From contig NC_092673.1 of the NCBI RefSeq assembly GCF_964355755.1, positions 25,983,001-26,047,000 on the forward strand: a DNA stretch of 64,000 nt, given 5' to 3'. A program made the translations under genes and the position numbers. Below the pieces are notes generated by a model, which saw only the letters and a list, made by a program, of their open reading frames with translations, made no database searches and was not told where the DNA came from. Shown piece after piece: positions 34,625-46,699 of this stretch. The DNA comes from Antedon mediterranea. Lineage: Eukaryota; Echinodermata; Crinoidea; Comatulida; Antedonidae. Positions within the stretch are counted from its first letter, which is position 1. Each line of letters begins with the position of its first letter.

Positions 34625-37600
34625 TCAAATAATGTCAACATGACAATATTCTCCGGTATCTAGATTCTTAGCAATGATTTGGTTAGGGTCTGCATTTGGT
34701 ACTCTGTGCTCCACAAACACTCTTCTGTTACATACATCCTATGGAAATATAAACATTTCCTCATAAATAAAATCATTCTTGAAAAAATCATATCAATTAA
34801 TAACCATACGGAAAAGAGTGAGTGGCCGAGCCATAACATCGGCAAGGGTTCGAGGCTCACTCGCTCCATGGTTCTGGTGGTAGAACGAGTCTTCTCGGAT
34901 AAGAACGAAACACCAATAATATATTGTTTGATGTGCCTAAATATGGTAGTGATATGTCCAAATATGGTAGTGATATGACATCATAATGTCCTTATATGGG
35001 CACATCACATTTTTGTGTTCGTTCAAGTGGATAGCAACTTTTGCATGCTCAATGTGAAATACTATTACTCCTAGTTCTTCTGAACACACAACAGATTTCT
35101 ATGACATTAATTTGTTTTTATAATTTATTGTTTTATTTCTTGTTTTGTTCAGACCATTCTAAAATGTCAACAAAACAAGTTTACACAACACACAGATTTT
35201 TAAATAAGCTTTTCAGCCATTCCAATTTGTTTATCCTGAAGATTGCCTAGATAACTAAAGGTCACAAGTGTCTAACCTTTGCCTTATGACCTTTTTTGAC
35301 AATTAAACGACAATTACGTTTACTATTGGGAATCGAAAGCGATTCTTAAATCATTGAAACGATGAATTACTCGTGCTACTGAGATCATAATCACCGAAAT
35401 AGTATTTGTGATTTATAAGGAGATGGGGTTATCCTCCTAGCGATAAGCATAATAGCTTAATAGAAGTAATTTAGAAAAAAATGAAATATTCTATCAGAAA
35501 TGTAGGTTATAGGCCTGCATTGACATTTAACATTGCTTTTATAATCAAATCATAAAGCCTATGTGTAGAATTTCATCAATGCGGCTCAGGTGCTGCATCG
35601 GCAAAATTACGCACAACTCAAATACATGTATCCAACAACATCTAACTTCCAATGTCACACAAATAACATGGTCAAATTAAAAGCAAGAATTTACCTCCAA
35701 TTAAATTCAAATTAACAAGACAATATATGTAAAAAAATTGGAAAAAATACTTATTTGAATGCCAAGTTAAACCTGTTAACTTTAACTGCTTCTAATGTGG
35801 GCTAACTGAAATACTGTATGGCTTAAATTGTAGATTTGAGTAGCTTATTGTGTTATTTTTTATATTCAATTCAAAACACTTTATTATCCCAAACTGGAAA
35901 ATTTACTTGGTCGTCTTAACAACAATGTCAATTAGTCTTATATTCATCTGAATGATGACTAAGCCAGGACTGTTTAAACCACCTTTGGCAAGAGCTTCTC
36001 TCGTTCAGTGCCCACCTTAACCAGAGGAGAGGCATAAGCCAAAATATGTCTGAGGCAGATACTAGATGCAGGGGCTGCCATAAGAGTCAGCAGTGCTGAT
36101 TTCAAATGCCTAACGGGACACCAGCTCCATATACAGTACCCGGTATTCCCCGATGGTCTCTCATCCAAGCTCTAACCGGGCCCAACCAGATCCAATAAAA
36201 TAACTAAAAACTTCATAGTGCTAGTAAGACAACTTTGAAATAATGAAATAATTATCAATAAAAAAAAGGATGTGACTATATAGTATGATTTAACACTAAT
36301 CTAGTAACTCAACATGTGTCGACAAGTGGCGACTTAAATCAGTCATGCGTGTAGAAATATTTTTAAAAACACAATAACTGGCAAAATAATTACACTTCCG
36401 GTAAAACAGAATCAACCCTGTACCACATTGAATACTACTTTAATATTTCAGACAGGCAAGATCAAAACAAAGTTTAAATTTAACTCATTTTACAAGATTA
36501 TATCTGACTTTGTAATATTTTAATCTAAGGTATCTTATTGACGGAAAAACATTTCCAACTATACCACCAGGTACATAATTTGTTTTGTTTGATAATATCT
36601 CTCCCTCAAATTGATCGAGGAAATTGGACCTCTACGAACTCACAGTAGTCGTGGACTGCAGTGGCATAACGCAGAGGCCTTTGGCCCCTGGTTTAGGAAC
36701 TCCAAGTGGCCCTCCAACGCTGGAGGCCTCGGGCGTTTTTAGCCCTGGTCAACATAATTTAATTCCTGTATTTTCCTCTGGACACTGCTCAAGTGCTCCC
36801 ATAAGCTCCGGGGCCCCTAGGTTTAGCCAGTTGAGCGCCCACTGGTGGGCATAGATATAACAATGAACATTCCTATTCTAAATGTTCCTAATTTAAAATA
36901 GATTCATTAAAATGGAATGAAGCCTAGTATCTTTTTTTAATTTGTATACAAGATACAAAATTAATGATGAATAGTGTATCCAAGGTGCAAACAGGGTTTA
37001 GTTTAAATTATCAACAACACAAACAAATTTTAATCTAGCTCCAGCTATCACGTTATTATTTCGACTTCAACAAAACAATGTACATAAATCCTGTTCATAT
37101 TCTCTATTCAAGATAGGCATAAATATAGCTACTGTTGTGGTTAAGATAAAATTATTTTAAAAAAACCAAAAAGTTAATTTTAGATAACCTTAGTTGTTTT
37201 GTCAGTTTAAAAAAAATGTTAAATGGCATTTAGATACATAAGAATGTGCGTAAATTCCAGATGATTGTTCAGAGAAATATATTTCAATCAATGAATAATA
37301 TGCGAAGCATTGTGAGGTATGTAAAATGCATCACATACAATAAAAAACTACAGTAATTCAAATATACATTAAAATCCAATTCAAATCATAGAAAGTGTGT
37401 AAACTGCTAGGCAACTTTATTCAGAGAAAACTCTAAAGACCTGTCTACACTATCAAACTTTATGTGCCCATATATAGACATGATGATGTCATATCACTAC
37501 TATATTTACCATAATTGGGCACATTACACTTTTTCTGTCAAACTAGTGTAGACAGAGGTTAAGCAGGATAATTCCACCAGTTAAAATACATTATTATTAG

Positions 37601-40600
37601 TTTGGCAATATTTAGTGAATTCAATATCCCATCAATCTACAAATAGATTTTTTTAATTTGATAATTGGAAGAATTTTGGATTAAAAAGCAGTTTTCCTAC
37701 CCCAAAAAAATGATCAAAAATAAGTACACATACCTGGAGGTAACGTACAGCAGCTGAAGAGACCTTTGAGCAGCCTGAGATGTATAGACACTTGAGGTCA
37801 GGGCAATTGTTGGCTAGAGCTAGCACACTTTTATTGGTTAGGCTGTGAACACCAGATAATACTACCTCTTTCAGTGGACAACATCGTGCCAATTCAGTCA
37901 AACCACTATCAGACACCTAATAAAGATAAAACAAAAACCTCAAAATGATCTTAAGCTCTGTCTAGACTAAAAATGTGATGTGCCCATATCTAGATATGAT
38001 GATGTCATATCACTACTATATTTGGGCAGGTACATCACACTTTTTTTTATCAAACTAGTTTAATAGTGTAGACAGAGCTTTAGATGAATACTATTTATTT
38101 GTTTTAGTACTAGCTATAAAGTCACACAGTTGGAATGTTCCGGCCTCTGGCATGAAGATTGGGAAACCTTAGAGGAAAGGGACGGTAAAGTGCACCCATA
38201 GGCAGGATACAGTATGTTCTCTATGTGTGTATATAACAATTAGAGGAAAGGGACGGTAAAGTGCACCCCTAGGCAGGATACAGTATGTTCTCTATGTGTG
38301 TATATAACAATTATTTTTTATAACTTTTTAACACATTGACTGCCAAGGCATTTTCCGTAATTTCTGTCCCAGTGCCAAGTCCCGTTTACATATTAAATTA
38401 CAGTTTGAAAGTGTAACATCTGGTCACAGACTATCATGATGGGGTCAATATCTGACCCCCATCCTCTGACCCACCCTATCATCGAGAGATAAAAACAGTA
38501 AACCACACTGAATCATTTCATTCTTTATTATTTTTATTTACTATTAGCGCAATTTATGACATGTTTGAGATGATTATATTGAGTGTGAGGGCGCCATCGT
38601 ATCAACCATATTCAATGCATGAGGGAATAAACACAAACAAACATATGACATTTATTTTTAGATTATCGTTTACGTACATCATTCATAAACTGCCATGCGA
38701 TAATTCCTGTTCCAATCACCACTGCCAGCGATTCTACATACAATACAAAAGTGCTACGATTTTGACGTAGTATTACGTCTTGGCAAGTAGCGACACGCAA
38801 TTTTTGACGTATAAATACGCCGTGGCAGTGAACGTGTTAATATTGTCTGTACTTTTCAATTGTTTGAACATTGTTCATGTATTTTAAACTGCAGTGTATT
38901 GATCAACAAAGATTTTCCGATTTTTATATGAATTAGGCCAACAAAAGATGAATTATTGAATATCTTCATCCCTAAATTTCATTTAATACTCCTTTTCATA
39001 TCGATTTTGATTATTTTATTTATTTTGGTAGTACTGTATACCATTCACATAGAACAAGATGGCACAACAGAAATGGTAACAGATATATAATCTAAACACT
39101 AAGATTTACATCTTGAGGGTAACATGAAACAAAAACAACATTAAACTTAAGCCTCTTGCTCTAAAACGAGTAATAGACACAGAAGCAGAAAAACAACACC
39201 ATAAATAAATAATTCAGAAATTATGAACATATATAGTGTACAGAAGCAGTTACCAGAAAATAATGAGAATATGTTATGACTTTCAATGCCTAACAAATAA
39301 GGAGAGGATATGAGAGGTGAACGATGTCACATGATATCACATTGTGTGCTTCCTTTATCATGCTTTGGACAATATCAAGGGTAACTTGGGAGCAACAGGT
39401 ATTGATAACCATGGCCTGGCGAAAATTATCAATTACAAAAGAATTTCCTGGAAAAGGATTACAATGACAAAGCCAAAACCTATTAAGCTCTGTCCACACT
39501 ATCAAACTTTATTTGACAAAAAAATCTGATGTGCCTAAATATGGACATGATGAAAACTGCAATTTTAAACTTCTTTATTGTCAAGGGGATAAAAAGAAAA
39601 TCTGTATGGTGTCTTTCAACATCATAATTTCCTTAAATTAGTCACAGATAGTGACTCCTGAGTCCTAGGGTTCGAAAAAGCAAGTTTAAAATTAAGATCT
39701 CTGGGGAACCAGGCTAAAAAATTAATTGGGCTGGTTAATGTTCAAGCAATAACATTATTTGCTTTCATTATCTTGGTTGGAATGAGAAGAGAAACATTCT
39801 TTATCATCTATAACAAACTGAAACTAAATTAAAACCAGTCATAACATTCAATCTTTGCAGCGCAAGTAAAAAATAGATGTGCTGTTGTATTTCAAGAGCA
39901 ATAGTATAAAAAAAAAAAATGCGAAAAGATTTTTGTTGCTTACAAAAAAGTTCTATTGAACAACCGTTCAAAAGTGCATACTATTGCATGGCATGTAACC
40001 AACAATCGTCCAATCAAATGACAGGAATTTATTTAGATGTTATATACATTATGAATAAAACATATACCATACTTTGTCACTACAATAGATGAACCATGAA
40101 GAAAAAGCAAGTAACATATGAAAACACTAAAAAGACATTTGTTAAAATAAATTACTAAATTACTTGATTGATTTAGTGTGCAATACCATTAAGTTCAGAA
40201 ACCAGAAATAGAGGAGATATTGAAAGCAACAACAACTTAGTACAGTGAAACATTTGAAGGTCAGTCAATGTGCTATAATTGACAATTGAATATAATTTAA
40301 CCCAATTAGATGTACATTATCCATTTCAAGTGACCGCCATGAGTTTATTTAACTATATCATTATAATAAATAAGCAGTTTGCGAAATGAACAAGATCATT
40401 TATAGCATGACTTGCCTGGATTACAGTAAGCGGTTACAATTTAAATATATTTTTATTTTCTTTCCTTTAAATGAATGTAAATAAATAAACTGAAGATATT
40501 TAAAAAATTTGTGCAACAGAATTCTGCATCTAAAATAAGATGTTAGTGTATTTTATTTATCTATATGTACTGTCTGAGGATGTCTAAGGATGGATAAGCA

Positions 40601-43600
40601 AGCCTGCGAGCTACAGCGATTTTAATTGCTTTTGCTTATCCTTGCCTCCTTAGATTTCCGCCTGTCTTGTTTTTTTTTTATCTTTGTTTAAATGTATTTT
40701 GATTTTGAAGGCTAACTAAAGAATGAATGAATGAACTCAAAACTGCTAAAAAACCTCCATGTAAATAGATATGACTGAAATACATACCTGGTTTGTGTTG
40801 GCGATGCAACTTTTGAGTGAAATTTCCTTTAATTTGTGACAATTATTAGCAATGGTGTGCAGCATGGCATCATCCAACACCTTTAATCCAGCCATATACA
40901 GCCCTTCTAGGTTAGGACATGATGTCACTATAGCTACTAACACATGGTATTGTATCTGTAACAATAAAAATACGTTACACAATTCAGAACTTTACAACAT
41001 TGATTTTTAGTAGTTTTTAGCGCATTTGGATTAAATATATGTTGGTACAGTATGTGAATTATTATTCATAAACTACATGTAAAGAGGAGTAATCCTATCT
41101 ATTATGATCATGACCGTGAAAAACATTTTTTTTTGGCCGATGTGTTTACTTAAAATAATTATACACATTGTTTATTTATTTTACTTATTTATTTATAAAC
41201 TTATTTTACATGGATGACATTTTCATTAAAAATAATGTTCTTACAAATGGTCCATGATAAAAGAAATGTATGCATAAAAGTGAATATTCATAAGTTACAA
41301 AACATTTTTGTTGTTGTTTTAGATTATAGAAAAACATACAAGAACAATTACATTTTAAATACAGATACAGAATAATAATAATAAACAGCTAAGTAAGTTT
41401 ACTGCAGGGACTGCCTCATAAACTTCTACATTGAAACAAACTAAAATAATACATTATACTTATAGAAGTAAGTATTTACTGCAGTAACTGCAGTAGAATA
41501 ATGTTGACATGATCCCCAAAGCTCTGTCTACACTATCAAACTTTATGTGACAAAAAATATATGGACATGATGATGTCATATCACTACTATCTTTGGGCAT
41601 CATATCAACATTTTGTTGTCAAACTAGTTTGATAGTGCAGACAGAGCTTTATACAATACATACATCTCTACATCCGCTGAGTCTTATGGACCGGAGACTT
41701 TCAGCTCTTTTACTGTCTGCTAACAACTTCAAAAGTGGCTCTCCTGTAATTCTCATGCAAAAGGCAAGTGCCAGCTCCTCCAGGTTGATACAATACTTAA
41801 CAATTGTCCTGTGAACAAATAATATAAAAACATATAGACTGGATACAGAGACTCCAGTAGTAATGTAATGGTGACATCGATATTGTGTGGGATACACATC
41901 TCTTATGCAATTTGACATGAACACAATTTTGTATGTTATCTAAAAATTTGAGGTTAATTTGTTGAAAATACATAGTATCAAGTTCTAACCAAGGGAATCG
42001 CTTATTTATTTTATTGTGATGGGTCAACAAGTTTAATTTTTTCACAGCATCCAACCTGGAAATCTGAAAGTACTGTGTTATTTTGTCCCCAGCTTTCAAT
42101 TAAACTTGTTGACAACCACTCCTAGACCTCTTTAAATACATCTCTGCATGTATAGTTGTGATGCTTAATGAATGTATTGATGAATTAGTTAAAGTGCTTA
42201 CTTCAAAGTAGAGTCACACGCTGACTGGTTACAACCACTCAGATCCAGTTTGATTAGTTTATCACCGATGCAGCCAAATATCTAAATATTGAACAAATAA
42301 TAATTATTGCCAAAATAAAATAATAAAAAGTCTAAAAGGCTTCCTGTATTATGTAGGTAAATTATTACAGAGGGCGACAAACACAATAAATATTTTAACC
42401 TTGCATTTAAATGCACAATGCATTGCTCCACAATACAGATTTGTACTGTATAATTTCTTTAGTATAATAGGCAAATTCTGTGATACAGCATATTATGTGT
42501 TTCACATGTGATGCCTGTTTCCTAAACCCAAACCTTCCATGATACATGGCATCATATACAGACATCCATGATACAGGAACTCGCCTATGATATTGGACAA
42601 AGTATTGGCATACGTGGCGATATAGCACTGAGAATCGGGTTCATTCGGACATTTTGAACTTTGCACCAACCTTCTCGACATGTGTTTCGTTTAGTGAGTT
42701 CACACCACATAACTTCAGGTCATAGATGTTTGGCAGCCTTGCAAGAGCGTTATGCAGCATATCTCCATCAGTTTGAAGTCCTCCAAGGGAGAGTGATGTG
42801 ATGCTTTGAGGCAGATATTCAAGAACGTCTTGATATGGATCATCCAGAATCCGATAGCAGAATGATAGATCAAGGTCTTGCAAGTTTGAACAATTTGAAA
42901 ATAACTAAAAACAAAAATGATATCAAAATTAAAGATTTTTTTTCTAAATGAAGCATCACAAATTTAATTTTGTTTTTGTTGATTTACAGTATATGCATGT
43001 TCCATGTCTTGCGAATTCTGTGATTTTCTTTCAAGGAGTACATACACTATGGTTTTTAAATTTTGCTTCATTATTTTTCTTTCACCAACTTAAAAATTTA
43101 CTAAGATTAAAAACAATTAGTAGTGTAAACTCCAGTCTATATACACTATAACTTTCTAGAAACATACAACGTAGAAACAAAGAGTAGAAACCCCTCCTTA
43201 TGAACAGTTGTGGGATTACTAAAATTAAAAACAATAACTTTCTAGAAACATACAACGTATAAACGAACAGTAGAAACCCCTCCTTATAAACACCCCTACA
43301 TTAAGAGGTAAAACGAACGATGGCTAATATGTCAACAATACGACCTAGTTCTTTATGTCCTGAAGGTATCCTTTCAATAGGGGTTCTAATGTACATATTC
43401 AATACACAATGGTTCAGTATACAAAGCCAAACTGTGATTCGGTCTGTTCATATTTGTATTTGAATCCTCCTACCTGTAGCATACACTCTCCAGTAATTCT
43501 ATTACATCCATGAAGACACAATCTACAAAAATAAATAAATGTTTAATGAGGGTGATCCATCCAGCAATTGCTGATAATTAGGGACCCTCAGAGGTTCACA

Positions 43601-46600
43601 AGACAAACATATACACAAGATGCTCTACAAAACCAAAGTCTTATTACAAGTCTTTGGGATTGGAGTTGTAATTTTGTCCTTAGAAAACATGTGACAGAAC
43701 TTAAACCCAGGACCCTTGACGTGGTAGCCAAGCATCATAACCACCAAGCCACAACTCCACTCCATGTTGTGTTACATTTGATTGATTAATGTTACATGTC
43801 ACAAAGAGAATACCCTCTTTTTACAAGTATGTCCGCAAGTGTGAATAGTGAAAATGGTAGGTGCATTTCGCAGTATCTTTTAAGGTATTTTTGTTATTTT
43901 TATTTTACGTGGATTTATTTAAAAAATGACATAGTATAGTAGAACAGAATTACTACAAAACATCAGTATTTTTTACATGAGCCACCCCTCCCTGATATTA
44001 CAAGGTTTGCCATACTCTGCAATTCTTGTTGCAAAGAGCATAATTTTTTTGTTCCTTCGGAATTAATGTAAAAGAAATGAACATCCTCTACAGATGATTC
44101 AGATATACCTGCTTACTTCCATTAAAGTATCCAGCCACCATCCTTCTCACAGAAGTACAAGCTTTAGGTACCAACAACATATCTCTAAAGCCTTGTCTAC
44201 ACTATCAAACTTTATATACACCCATATATGGACATGATGATGTCATATCACTACCATATTTAGGAATATCACTACCATATATGGGCACAACACATTTTTT
44301 GTGACATAAAGTTTGATAATGCAGACAGCTTTTAAAGCCTTGTCTACACTATCAAACTTTATGTGACAAAAAAATGTGATGTGTCCATACATGGACATGA
44401 TGATGTCATATCACTACCATAATTGGGTATATCACTACCATATTTAGACACATCACACTTTTTTATCAAACTAGTTGGATAGTGTAGACAGAGCTTAATA
44501 ACAGTTCATGGATCAGATTTTCAGCCTTCCTGACCAAACAAACATACTATAAAAATATCTGATTGATAAGAACAAGGACACCCTTACCTTCTGAGATTCT
44601 TGCACCGATTGGCCAATAAAGACAACCCATTATCACTTAAAGTGTTCAGACAGCCAAGGTTTAATTCCTCCTGTATATAAAAAAAACCATTATGATTTTG
44701 ACAGAATATTTATTAATATTTTCCACAATAAATCCAAATTTATAAACAACTCTTCAACAACCTGACTACGAGTACCTGAAAATTAAATACAGTGTAAAGT
44801 ACTACTCCTCCCTTATTCGTTGTAGTATTGAGCTGGGATTTGGCATGAATATACTACAGGCAAATGTCCTCAAATCTATAGATATTTTTTATTTTCAAAC
44901 CGGATGCAGCAATATGACGTCTCGAAGATGGTACCATATAGCCGTATTTGGTAGGTTATTGATGTGTATGTGACGTTACATCCGGTCTTATGACGTCATT
45001 AAAGCTTCTTTTGCTGTACCGAGTATTGCACATTCGTGCTTGTTAATTGAATGTATTGTGTTTTAAAAAAGACAATTTCATTCAATCAAGGTAAATCTGT
45101 ACTGTGGATAAATATTATACATTACAAAACACAAAATACTCACCAAATTTTCATTTAAACAGTTGGCAATATCTGGGATGATTTCTTCTGTAAGTTTGTA
45201 ACAGTTTTCAAGGTTCAACACTCTAATATTTGTATTTTTGGTCACTAAACTTTGGATGCCTGTAAAATTAAACATTATATCATGTTCTACTTTCTTTTAT
45301 TCAAATTTACTCTTGCCTGCTTATATTGCTGACTTCTCTCTGCAGTACAGCACAGTAAAACTCTGCTTTGGGACACCTCTATTCTGAGAACATTTGTCCA
45401 TGAAATGAATGAAAGACAATGTATGTTTAAAGACTGCAAGCAACTCCTATTTGGCAGAAACCCCTATTAACGGGACACTTTAATGGGTCCCTATAGTGGT
45501 TAAATGTTAATGTCTCATAAGCCCTGATGAAAGAATAGCATTTTCCGAAAGCAGAACATGTACTCATTAGTATACAATAGTTACTATGGATAATATTCAT
45601 CAATGAATTAACTAACCTTTGTCTCCAATATTGCCACAGTTGTGTAGGTCCACCTGCCTAAGTTTCTTTGAGTTGATGGTCTGAAGACCTTTACATGTAA
45701 GATGTGGAAGATTGATTAACTTCAATACAACTAGCTCTGTCTGCTTACTCATCAATACTTCAATGCCTGTGTCTGCAAATTAAATTCAAATAAGGTAATC
45801 AATAAATAATTATGTAACAGACAACAAAATCGGTTCTTTTTGACTGATGAAGTTAAGAACTCCTATAATATAAGATGAAACCACCAACAAATTACAGTAA
45901 TTAGGATTAGGAGTTGTTCGTAGAATTAAAATATACAGTATATTCGCCCCTTGTTTTACAGGAAACCTATTAATGAGTGTCCCTTGAATTGAGTGTCTTT
46001 TGAATTGAGTGTCCCTTGAACTGAGTGTCTCTTAAATAGGGTGTTATAGGGATATCTCTGTCTCAGAGGGCCCAGTTGGTGATCAGTGGATGTGATGTAC
46101 TAATACACCGGGGTAACCCCCTATTCGTCTCGAAAGATGTACTAGGTTCTTTAAAGTGCACACAAGCTAGTTGTTTATAGTCCTTATCCGAGAAGACTTG
46201 AATTGAGTGTCCCTTGATGTCCCTTGATGTCCCTTTATAGAAGTGTCCTCAATAGGGTGTTCCAAAAGTCCAGAATTTGGAACAAAGTAACTTAGCTTTG
46301 TCACAGATATAGACATATTGAGTCTACTGTACCCTGTCATTTAACACTTTTCTTATACTGTAGTTAGCTCAATTGCCCCAATTATGTATGTTTACCTGTG
46401 ACCTGTGTACAAATATTGATAGTGATGTTCTCAAGTCTACAGAGGCACAAGTCTAACTGAATAAGTACTGAGTCTGAAATTTGCGGACATCGATTGAAGC
46501 AGATTTTTTTTATCGCCGGTGAAAACAGATGATATGTGACGTATGGTAAATAGTCTAAGGTCAACATGTCATGGTCGACTAATCGTCGTAGCAGAGCCTC

Positions 46601-46696
46601 CTTGTGTTGCGTTGGTAACAATTTGCCGACTTGGCTGATTGTGTGCAAATTGCGACTGATGCATTGCAAACACAAATCTTTCAGTTTCTTCACCAT
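34625..46696 (-). CDS. AMN1/FBXL-type leucine-rich-repeat protein, 11 coding exons
   Basis: Exons in transcript order: 46696-46396 (ATG 46696), 45772-45617, 45259-45144, 44670-44588, 43522-43474, 42904-42671, 42281-42202, 41808-41664, 40955-40788, 37916-37734, 34738-34625 (TGA 34627-34625). All introns are GT-AG and every phase matches, giving 542 residues. Residues 1-50 look helical (LCLQCISRNL...LLPTQHKEALLRRL), like the start of AMN1, RAD7 and ZYG11-type proteins. Residues ~65-505 are cysteine-rich leucine-rich repeats of the L-x2-L-x-L-x2-C...D-x-G-(I/L) kind. A 37-residue non-LRR tail ends in HVDII. No F-box consensus is evident. Such proteins usually act as substrate-recognition or adaptor proteins in ubiquitin ligases; that role is inferred. 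TTTTTAG just before the ATG suggests an upstream 5'UTR exon. The last exon is the least certain: it rests on phase, an open frame and an acceptor 3 kb away. Confidence 0.87.
34808..34912 (+). mobile_element. tRNA(Ser/Leu)-like SINE head
   Basis: GAGTGAGTGGCCGAG...GGGTTCGAGGCTCACTCGC. The 5' GAGTGA pairs with the 3' TCACTC; box A- and box B-like motifs are present. It then continues CTGGTGGTAGAACGAGTCTT and CTCGGATAAG, as in the longer copy at 53143. Confidence 0.65.
34927..35016. mobile_element. Palindromic MITE core, family 1, partial
   Basis: Contains TGATGTGCCTAAATATGGTA, GATATGACATCATAATGTCC and GGGCACATCACATTTTTGTG. It directly follows a tRNA-derived SINE head. Confidence 0.75.
35865..36200 (-). 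mobile_element. 5S-rRNA-derived SINE (SINE3-like)
   Basis: On the minus strand, GGGCCCGGTTAGAGCTTGGA, GAGAGACCATCGGGGAATAC and CGGGTACTGTA follow the 3' half of animal 5S rRNA (internal promoter region and end). After ~200 bases of body comes the tail TGGGATAATAAAGTGTTTTG. Length and tail fit a SINE rather than a 5S gene; the 5S 5' half is missing. Confidence 0.65.
36620..36855. other. GC-rich, repeat-like island in the last LRR intron
   Basis: Far richer in G+C than its surroundings, with many GGCC/CCTCC words and AGTGGCATAACGCAGAGGCC at the start. A plus-strand frame of 76 codons is open here but has no recognisable domain. Probably an interspersed repeat. Confidence 0.35.
37436..37561. 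mobile_element. Palindromic MITE, family 1
   Basis: Ends CTGTCTACACTATCAAACTT and AACTAGTGTAGACAGAGGTT; lies in the last intron of the LRR gene, followed by TTAA-like sequence. Confidence 0.87.
37951..38083. mobile_element. Palindromic MITE, family 1
   Basis: Starts TTAAGCTCTGTCTAG and ends GTAGACAGAGCTTTA. It lies 35 bases beyond the LRR exon at 37916, in the intron. Confidence 0.87.
38171..38312. repeat. 71-bp tandem duplication
   Basis: AGAGGAAAGGGACGGTAAAG ... TATATAACAATT occurs twice back to back with a single base change. It ends just before the piggyBac-like element. Confidence 0.9.
38328..38840. mobile_element. piggyBac-like non-autonomous element
   Basis: The left end TTAACACATTGACTGCCAAG and the right end (complement) TTAACACGTTCACTGCCACG form imperfect inverted repeats bounded by TTAA, the piggyBac target. 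No transposase frame inside 513 bases. Confidence 0.75.
39484..39558. mobile_element. Palindromic MITE, family 1, one arm only
   Basis: Left arm AAGCTCTGTCCACACTATCA through TGTGCCTAAATATGGACATG, then unrelated sequence. Confidence 0.8.
41517..41651. mobile_element. Palindromic MITE, family 1, beside a splice donor
   Basis: Complete copy (AAGCTCTGTCTACACTATCA ... GTGCAGACAGAGCTTTA). Its end lies only about 12 bases from the LRR exon edge at 41664, that is, just downstream of that exon's splice donor. Confidence 0.88.
43147..43300. repeat. Diverged ~84-bp duplication
   Basis: TAACTTTCTAGAAACATACA and AGAAACCCCTCCTTAT occur twice in the same order and orientation. Confidence 0.75.
43560..43775 (-). 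mobile_element. Probable tRNA-derived SINE in an LRR-gene intron
   Basis: On the minus strand, GTGGCTTGGTGGTTATGATG (box A-like) and CTGGGTTTAAGTTC (box B-like). The other side carries CCATCCAGCAATTGCTGATA and TTAGGGACCCT, similar to 54489-54535. Confidence 0.5.
44187..44335. mobile_element. Palindromic MITE, family 1
   Basis: Complete copy with a CACAACACATTTTTTGTGAC arm. It abuts the next copy. Confidence 0.87.
44335..44497. mobile_element. Palindromic MITE, family 1, longest copy
   Basis: Full-length with both ACTACCATA segments. It is flanked by TTTTAA on the left and TTAATA on the right, consistent with TTAA target sites. Confidence 0.9.
46075..46200 (-). mobile_element. Same SINE family, internal part, reversed
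   Basis: The reverse complement gives AAGTCTTCTCGGATAAGGAC, ACTTTAAAGAACC and AGGGGGTTACCCCGGTG, matching 53190-53320. Confidence 0.7.
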
Positions 46697-46699
46697 GTT

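Noticed and set aside
35974-36168. 64-codon minus frame
   Set aside because: Lies wholly inside the 5S-derived SINE.
36128-36200. Functional 5S rRNA gene
   Set aside because: Only the 3' half matches, with substitutions, and it is attached to a SINE body and tail.
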